A program made the translations under genes and the position numbers. The notes beneath the pieces are model-generated. The model saw nothing but the letters and a program-made list of their open reading frames with translations, ran no database searches and was not told the origin of the DNA. A DNA stretch of 9,386 nucleotides. Origin: Campylobacterota bacterium (GTDB lineage Bacteria; Campylobacterota; Campylobacteria; Campylobacterales; SZUA-545). Shown here one piece after another: positions 6,780-9,386 of the stretch; position 1 is the first letter of the stretch, and each line of letters begins with the position of its first letter. The DNA is taken from NCBI GenBank assembly GCA_003561815.1, contig PWVP01000254.1:1-9386 (forward strand), in the 5' to 3' direction.

Positions 6780-6834
6780 CTGTCGCTTGCCGAAACGTGG
6801 AGGGGCTTCCCCGGCAGTGCGAGTCTCGCGACAG
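6780..6834. other. Nested inverted repeat upstream of the RT gene, possible structured RNA
   Basis: The outer arms CTGTCGC (6780-6786) and GCGACAG (6828-6834) pair perfectly over seven bases. Inside them TGCCG (6788-6792) pairs with CGGCA (6812-6816). Inside that, a GGG/CCC stem closes the loop CTT. A ten-base bulge (6818-6827) remains on the 3' side and contains part of the palindrome GCGAGTCTCGC. The nesting is more than expected for a random 55-base stretch. Several defence RTs need a structured noncoding RNA encoded next to the gene, and this is the obvious place to look. It could instead be a DNA cruciform or operator between the two divergent genes. Confidence 0.45.
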
Positions 6835-6874
6835 GAAGATGGTTACGGCCCTCGCCGATGCCGTCACTGGCTCA

Positions 6875-6950
6875 CGCAGTTGTGCAGGACGCGAAGCGCA
6901 GCTAGAATACAGTTCCCACTGGTCCGGAATGCATATCTCCGAAGAACACG
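6875..6950 (+). repeat. Upstream copy of a diverged direct repeat flanking the RT gene
   Basis: The first 39 bases (6875-6913) match 8914-8952 at about four fifths of positions, including CGCAGTTG, CAGGACGC, AGCGCAG and AGAATA. After a less similar stretch with a gap, the match resumes at TGC.TATCT.CG. Both copies have the same orientation and lie on either side of the RT gene, about 2 kb apart. Confidence 0.6.
6880..6908 (+). promoter_or_regulatory. Promoter candidate for the RT gene, inside the repeat
   Basis: TTGTGC (6880-6885) and TAGAAT (6903-6908, five of six consensus bases) are separated by exactly 17 bases. Transcription would start near 6915, giving a leader of about 78 bases before the ATG at 6993. 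The -35 box is weak. The other repeat copy keeps the same spacing (TTGCAC, 17 bases, CAGAAT). Confidence 0.4.
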
Positions 6951-6981
6951 CATTCTGCCAGATGCATACAGAGACCGATTC

Positions 6982-6987
6982 AGGAGG
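6982..6987 (+). promoter_or_regulatory. Shine-Dalgarno sequence of the RT gene
   Basis: A perfect AGGAGG ends five bases before the ATG at 6993. This fixes the start of the RT and implies strong translation. Confidence 0.85.
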
Positions 6988-6992
6988 ATTCC

Positions 6993-8585
6993 ATGGCGCT
7001 CTCCGATACCCTTGAACGCGGCTACTTCCCGAAGGAGCTTCCGAACCCCTTCGTGACTACTTCCTTCGCTTCGGCTGTGACAGCTCCAGGAGCTGCCTTG
7101 CCGGCAAAATTCAATGTGACATTTGGGTCAGGCCGTACGGGAATGCCGAAAGCAAAACCGACCAGGTACTCTCATGCCCGCGGTGGACTACTGAGGCGTC
7201 AGCTCTGTCTCCCCAATCCCGTTCTGTACTACCTGCTTTGCCGTGAGATTCACTCTAACTGGGCTGCACTCCAGCCGAATACTGGCGGGACTCCTCTGTC
7301 GGCAACCGCTCCGATTCTCGAGCCAACGGGCCGTGCCATCCAGAGCGTCCGACCGCAATCCGCACGCCGTGAGTTGGCTGTCCAAACCCGGATCAACAGT
7401 AGGTACATCCTTCGAACCGACATCAGCAGGTTCTACCACTCAATTTACACTCATTCTATCCCCTGGGCACTCCATACAAAGGCTGTAGCCAAAGCCAATC
7501 GTGGCATGAGTCTTCTCGGGAATCGCCTCGACTGCCTAGTAAGAAATGGCCAGGACGGTCAGACTGTAGGTATCCCCATTGGGCCCGATGCTTCGTTGGT
7601 GATCGCCGAAATCCTCATGCAAAGATGTGACAGAGAACTACTGGCTGCGTGTCCGGGCATCCGCGGTCATCGGTTTATTGATGACTACGAGCTGGGTTTT
7701 CGGCATCGCACAGACGCAGAAGATGCCTTCCATCGCTTGGAGAAGATTCTCGGCGACTACGAGTTGGCCCTCAACCTGAGGAAGACCGAGATCATGGAAC
7801 TCCCATGCGGTCTTGAAGCTCCTTGGGTGAGTCCACTTCGAGCATTTACATTCAGGGGGACCTCGACTGGCCAGCAGGGTGACTTATTTCGGTTCTTCGA
7901 TCTTGCCTTCGAGCTCCATGGTCAACACCCGGATGATGCAGTGCTGCAATTCGCAGTCGGTCGACTCAGGGATCTGCCAGTTGCTCCCTCGAACTGGGAG
8001 CTTTTCCAGCGTCTCTTGCTCGACTGCGCAGCTCCGGAACCAGCTGCACTCCCCTATGTGCTTGAGTCAATCATCAGCCGCGCTAACGCGGGCGCGGCGC
8101 CAGCTTTGACTGAGATCCAGCAAGTCATGAACTCGCTCATCATCGATCACTCCGGGCTCGCGCACTCCAGCGAAGTTGCCTGGGCACTATGGGCTTGCTT
8201 AGCCCTAGGCATCACCATCTCGGCGGAAGCGGCCGCCGCAGTATCTGAGTGTGAGGACTCGGTCGTAGCGTTGCTAGCACTTCACTGTGAGGCGCAGGGG
8301 CAAGTTGGCGCCCCACTGGATCACACCGCTTGGTCGAGCTACATGAATGGAGATAGTCTCTATGAAGATCACTGGCTCTTGGCGTACGAGGCCAATGTAA
8401 AGGGCTGGTTGCCATCGCAGGCCGGACGCGATCATGTTTCTGAAGACCCGAGTTTCCAGTTCCTGAAATCAGCAGGCGTGTCCTTCTACGATGTGGCGAT
8501 GGCGGTTCCAGCGGCACCGGGTGCCCCGGCACCCGTTCCAGTTCCACCAACGCCTCCAAGAGTATATGGTATCTCGCCTTCGTAG
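6993..8585 (+). CDS. Reverse transcriptase of the defence-associated/unknown-group (DRT/UG) type
   Basis: The 530-residue protein carries a complete RT core. Motif A is ILRTDISRFYHSIYTHSIPWA (139-159), with catalytic D143. Motif B is GIPIGPDASLVIAEILM (193-209). Motif C is FIDDYEL (228-234), with D230 and D231, F replacing the usual Y. Motif D is NLRKTEIMEL (261-270). The N-terminus has the phrase GYFPKELPNPF (10-20), which I associate with stand-alone bacterial RTs of the UG/DRT groups. There is no group II intron maturase domain. From about 310 to 500 the protein is helical, as in Abi/UG RTs with alpha-helical C-terminal domains. It ends in a proline-rich tail (504-523). The start is set by AGGAGG. 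Such RTs commonly act in phage defence, often with an adjacent noncoding RNA. Only one RT gene is present, and I cannot assign the DRT subtype. Confidence 0.9.
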   Translation: MALSDTLERGYFPKELPNPFVTTSFASAVTAPGAALPAKFNVTFGSGRTGMPKAKPTRYSHARGGLLRRQLCLPNPVLYYLLCREIHSNWAALQPNTGGTPLSATAPILEPTGRAIQSVRPQSARRELAVQTRINSRYILRTDISRFYHSIYTHSIPWALHTKAVAKANRGMSLLGNRLDCLVRNGQDGQTVGIPIGPDASLVIAEILMQRCDRELLAACPGIRGHRFIDDYELGFRHRTDAEDAFHRLEKILGDYELALNLRKTEIMELPCGLEAPWVSPLRAFTFRGTSTGQQGDLFRFFDLAFELHGQHPDDAVLQFAVGRLRDLPVAPSNWELFQRLLLDCAAPEPAALPYVLESIISRANAGAAPALTEIQQVMNSLIIDHSGLAHSSEVAWALWACLALGITISAEAAAAVSECEDSVVALLALHCEAQGQVGAPLDHTAWSSYMNGDSLYEDHWLLAYEANVKGWLPSQAGRDHVSEDPSFQFLKSAGVSFYDVAMAVPAAPGAPAPVPVPPTPPRVYGISPS

Positions 8586-8632
8586 GTCGGAAACGAGACC
8601 GTTGTTCCACGCAGCCGGTCTTGTGCTATGTA

Positions 8633-8659
8633 CTCCGACACGGAGATCACAAATCGGAG
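8633..8659 (+). other. Alternative hairpins after the RT gene
   Basis: CTCCG (8633-8637) can pair with CGGAG (8641-8645). CTCCGA (8633-8638) can instead pair with TCGGAG (8654-8659). The two stems exclude each other. They lie 48 bases after the RT stop, in the predicted 3' untranslated region, and could be part of an RNA or of transcript ending, but no T-run follows. Confidence 0.3.
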
Positions 8660-8822
8660 CATCTGAATGCGGTGGGGGAGTCGCCGTCCGCTATCCGGGC
8701 GATGTCCTTAACCACCTGTCGGAAATCCATCGTCCGGGTCACCTGGGTTTTCGAAGCCGTTTTAGAGCAAAGAGTACCGGAAAGGGTTACTGGCGCGCGT
8801 CAGGAAGCGTGCTGTCGGAATA

Positions 8823-8839
8823 GGTTGGGGTTGGTTGGG
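8823..8839 (+). repeat. G-rich tract with four G-runs
   Basis: The run GGTTGGGGTTGGTTGGG has four runs of two or more G separated by TT, a pattern compatible with a two-layer G-quadruplex. It is 240 bases after the RT stop. The tract is short and no function is claimed. Confidence 0.4.
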
Positions 8840-8860
8840 TTTGCCTGAGGCCGTAGACCG

Positions 8861-8880
8861 CCTCTGATGGCCTCTGACGG
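8861..8880 (+). repeat. Two tandem ten-base units
   Basis: CCTCTGATGG is followed directly by CCTCTGACGG, differing at one base. It is a short local duplication in noncoding sequence. Confidence 0.5.
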
Positions 8881-8913
8881 GCTTTGGAACTGCTTCTGTT
8901 TCCCTCAGCGTGG

Positions 8914-8982
8914 CGCAGTTGCACAGGACGCCGAGCGCAGACAGAATAGAGGTGTCGCTGAAGTGCCTATCTTCGGGCGAGC
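8914..8982 (+). repeat. Downstream copy of the diverged direct repeat flanking the RT gene
   Basis: This is the partner of the repeat at 6875-6950, in the same orientation. The best-matching part is 8914-8952, and similarity resumes around CTATCTTCG at 8968-8976. A 97-codon open frame on the other strand runs through this copy, but it has no features of a real protein. The repeat may be a family of intergenic elements in this genome that happens to flank the RT gene, or the ends of a mobile RT cassette. Confidence 0.6.
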
Positions 8983-9051
8983 GAACCGATTTGAAATAGG
9001 TGTACGGGGATGCAGCACACGGTGACCAGCTGCCCTGCGTCTTGATTGCGG

Positions 9052-9121
9052 TCAACCATAGCCGAACTGGAACGGCGACCGCAACCGGTTGGTCCTTGAT
9101 TCGAATCCAACTCGGCCCGCC
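9052..9121 (+). pseudogene. tRNA-Asn-like remnant lacking its anticodon
   Basis: The order of tRNA parts is recognisable. TA (9059-9060) is followed by a D-arm, GCCG (9061-9064) pairing with CGGC (9073-9076) around a loop containing CTGG. Next come an anticodon stem, ACCG (9078-9081) and CGGT (9086-9089), the variable bases TGGTC, and a T-loop TTCGAAT (9100-9106) within CTTGA/CCAAC. The anticodon loop is only four bases (CAAC), where an intact tRNA-Asn has seven with GTT, so the anticodon is deleted. The T-stem has mismatches, and the 5' segment (9052-9058) does not pair with the 3' segment (9112-9118). The stretch from the anticodon stem to the T-loop is most like tRNA-Asn. It is not functional. 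It could be a partial duplicate left by integration at a tRNA gene. Confidence 0.45.
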
Positions 9122-9266
9122 TCTCCATCGTTTTGCGGACCCGGCTGCTCCAGTCGGCCTCCGACGATCCTGGCTGCCTGCGCCACCTCACACACCCACC
9201 CAACGCCCTCTTCCGCCGCCCCCTCTCCAAACCTCACCACTGCGACCCGCCGTCGACCTGCCGTCA

Positions 9267-9296
9267 ATCTGCGAACACCTGCGAATATCTGCGTCC
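9267..9296 (+). repeat. Three ten-base tandem units (ATCTGCGAAC type)
   Basis: The units ATCTGCGAAC, ACCTGCGAAT and ATCTGCGTCC follow one another with a ten-base period, and a weaker unit precedes them. They lie in noncoding, C-rich sequence near the right edge. Confidence 0.5.
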
Positions 9297-9386
9297 AAAC
9301 CCAAAACGCCTCACATTGCTGGAGGTTCCGACATCGAGAAGCCTAGCGAACTTCAGCATCAACCCCCGCCTCCCCTTCCCCATCAG

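Larger units (their letters stand above)
8586..9386. other. Region of 800 bases without a convincing gene
   Basis: Open frames here are short, overlapping and without family features. What it holds is a small hairpin set, a G-rich tract, short tandem repeats, the second copy of the RT-flanking repeat, a tRNA-like remnant and, from about 9125 to the end, a C-rich stretch with a short ten-base periodicity. No intrinsic terminator with a T-run is visible after the RT stop. Confidence 0.6.

Noticed and set aside
6927..6955. GAATGC/GCATTC inverted repeat near the RT start
   Set aside because: Only six bases with a 17-base loop, partly inside the direct repeat; not distinguishable from chance.
8762..9055. 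97-codon minus-strand open frame over the downstream repeat (SILSALGVLCNCATLRE)
   Set aside because: The peptide comes from the intergenic repeat itself. The other copy encodes a similar but interrupted peptide, and no start signal or domain is seen.
8967..9267. Minus-strand open frames with phrases such as ELDSNQGPTGCG and GFESRTNRLRS
   Set aside because: These are the familiar spurious translations of the antisense strand of tRNA-like sequence; the tRNA remnant at 9052-9121 explains them.
1..9386. CRISPR array, rRNA or intact insertion sequence
   Set aside because: No regularly spaced identical repeats, rRNA motifs or transposase genes with terminal inverted repeats were seen.

Overview
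The window is about 9.4 kb of bacterial DNA of moderately high GC. Tightly packed genes on the minus strand fill the left half. A looser region holding a reverse transcriptase, repeats, a broken gene and a degenerate tRNA fills the right half. The style of the genes and of the intergenic repeats suggests an environmental bacterium, perhaps Chloroflexota, but no core gene is present to confirm this and the assignment is tentative. The content looks like accessory DNA, most likely part of a defence island.

Left half (1-5471, minus strand). A strong sigma70-like promoter (TTGTCA, 17-base spacer, TATAAT, at 5471-5443) faces left and is surrounded by small palindromes. After a leader of about 185 bases it would drive five genes in a row: an AlbA_2 (Schlafen-type) domain fused to a single-HKD PLD nuclease-like domain (5251-4172), an ORC/BrxC-like AAA ATPase (4147-2987), a HerA/FtsK-like ATPase (2990-1608), an unrecognised protein with a probable winged-helix segment (1605-337), and the start of another protein cut by the window edge (330-1). 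Gaps are 24 bases or less, or the genes overlap, so this is an operon. Two unlike P-loop ATPases, a PLD nuclease module and a DNA-binding protein form a plausible multi-gene anti-phage or DNA-processing system. I cannot match it to a named system such as BREX or DISARM.

Middle (5500-6740). A helix-turn-helix (excisionase-like) gene on the plus strand is broken by a one-base loss near 5760. Next comes an unrecognised protein gene on the minus strand (6715-5945), with its own promoter candidate and a C-terminus that may have been extended by a frameshift.

Right half (6740-9386). A reverse transcriptase of the defence-associated/unknown-group type, with motif C FIDD and a long helical C-terminal region, runs 6993-8585. 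Upstream lies a nested inverted repeat (6780-6834) that could be part of a structured RNA. A diverged direct repeat of about 70 bases flanks the RT gene (6875-6950 and 8914-8982), and its upstream copy carries promoter-like boxes. The last 800 bases have no convincing gene. They hold a G-rich tract, short repeats and a tRNA-Asn-like remnant that has lost its anticodon (9052-9121).
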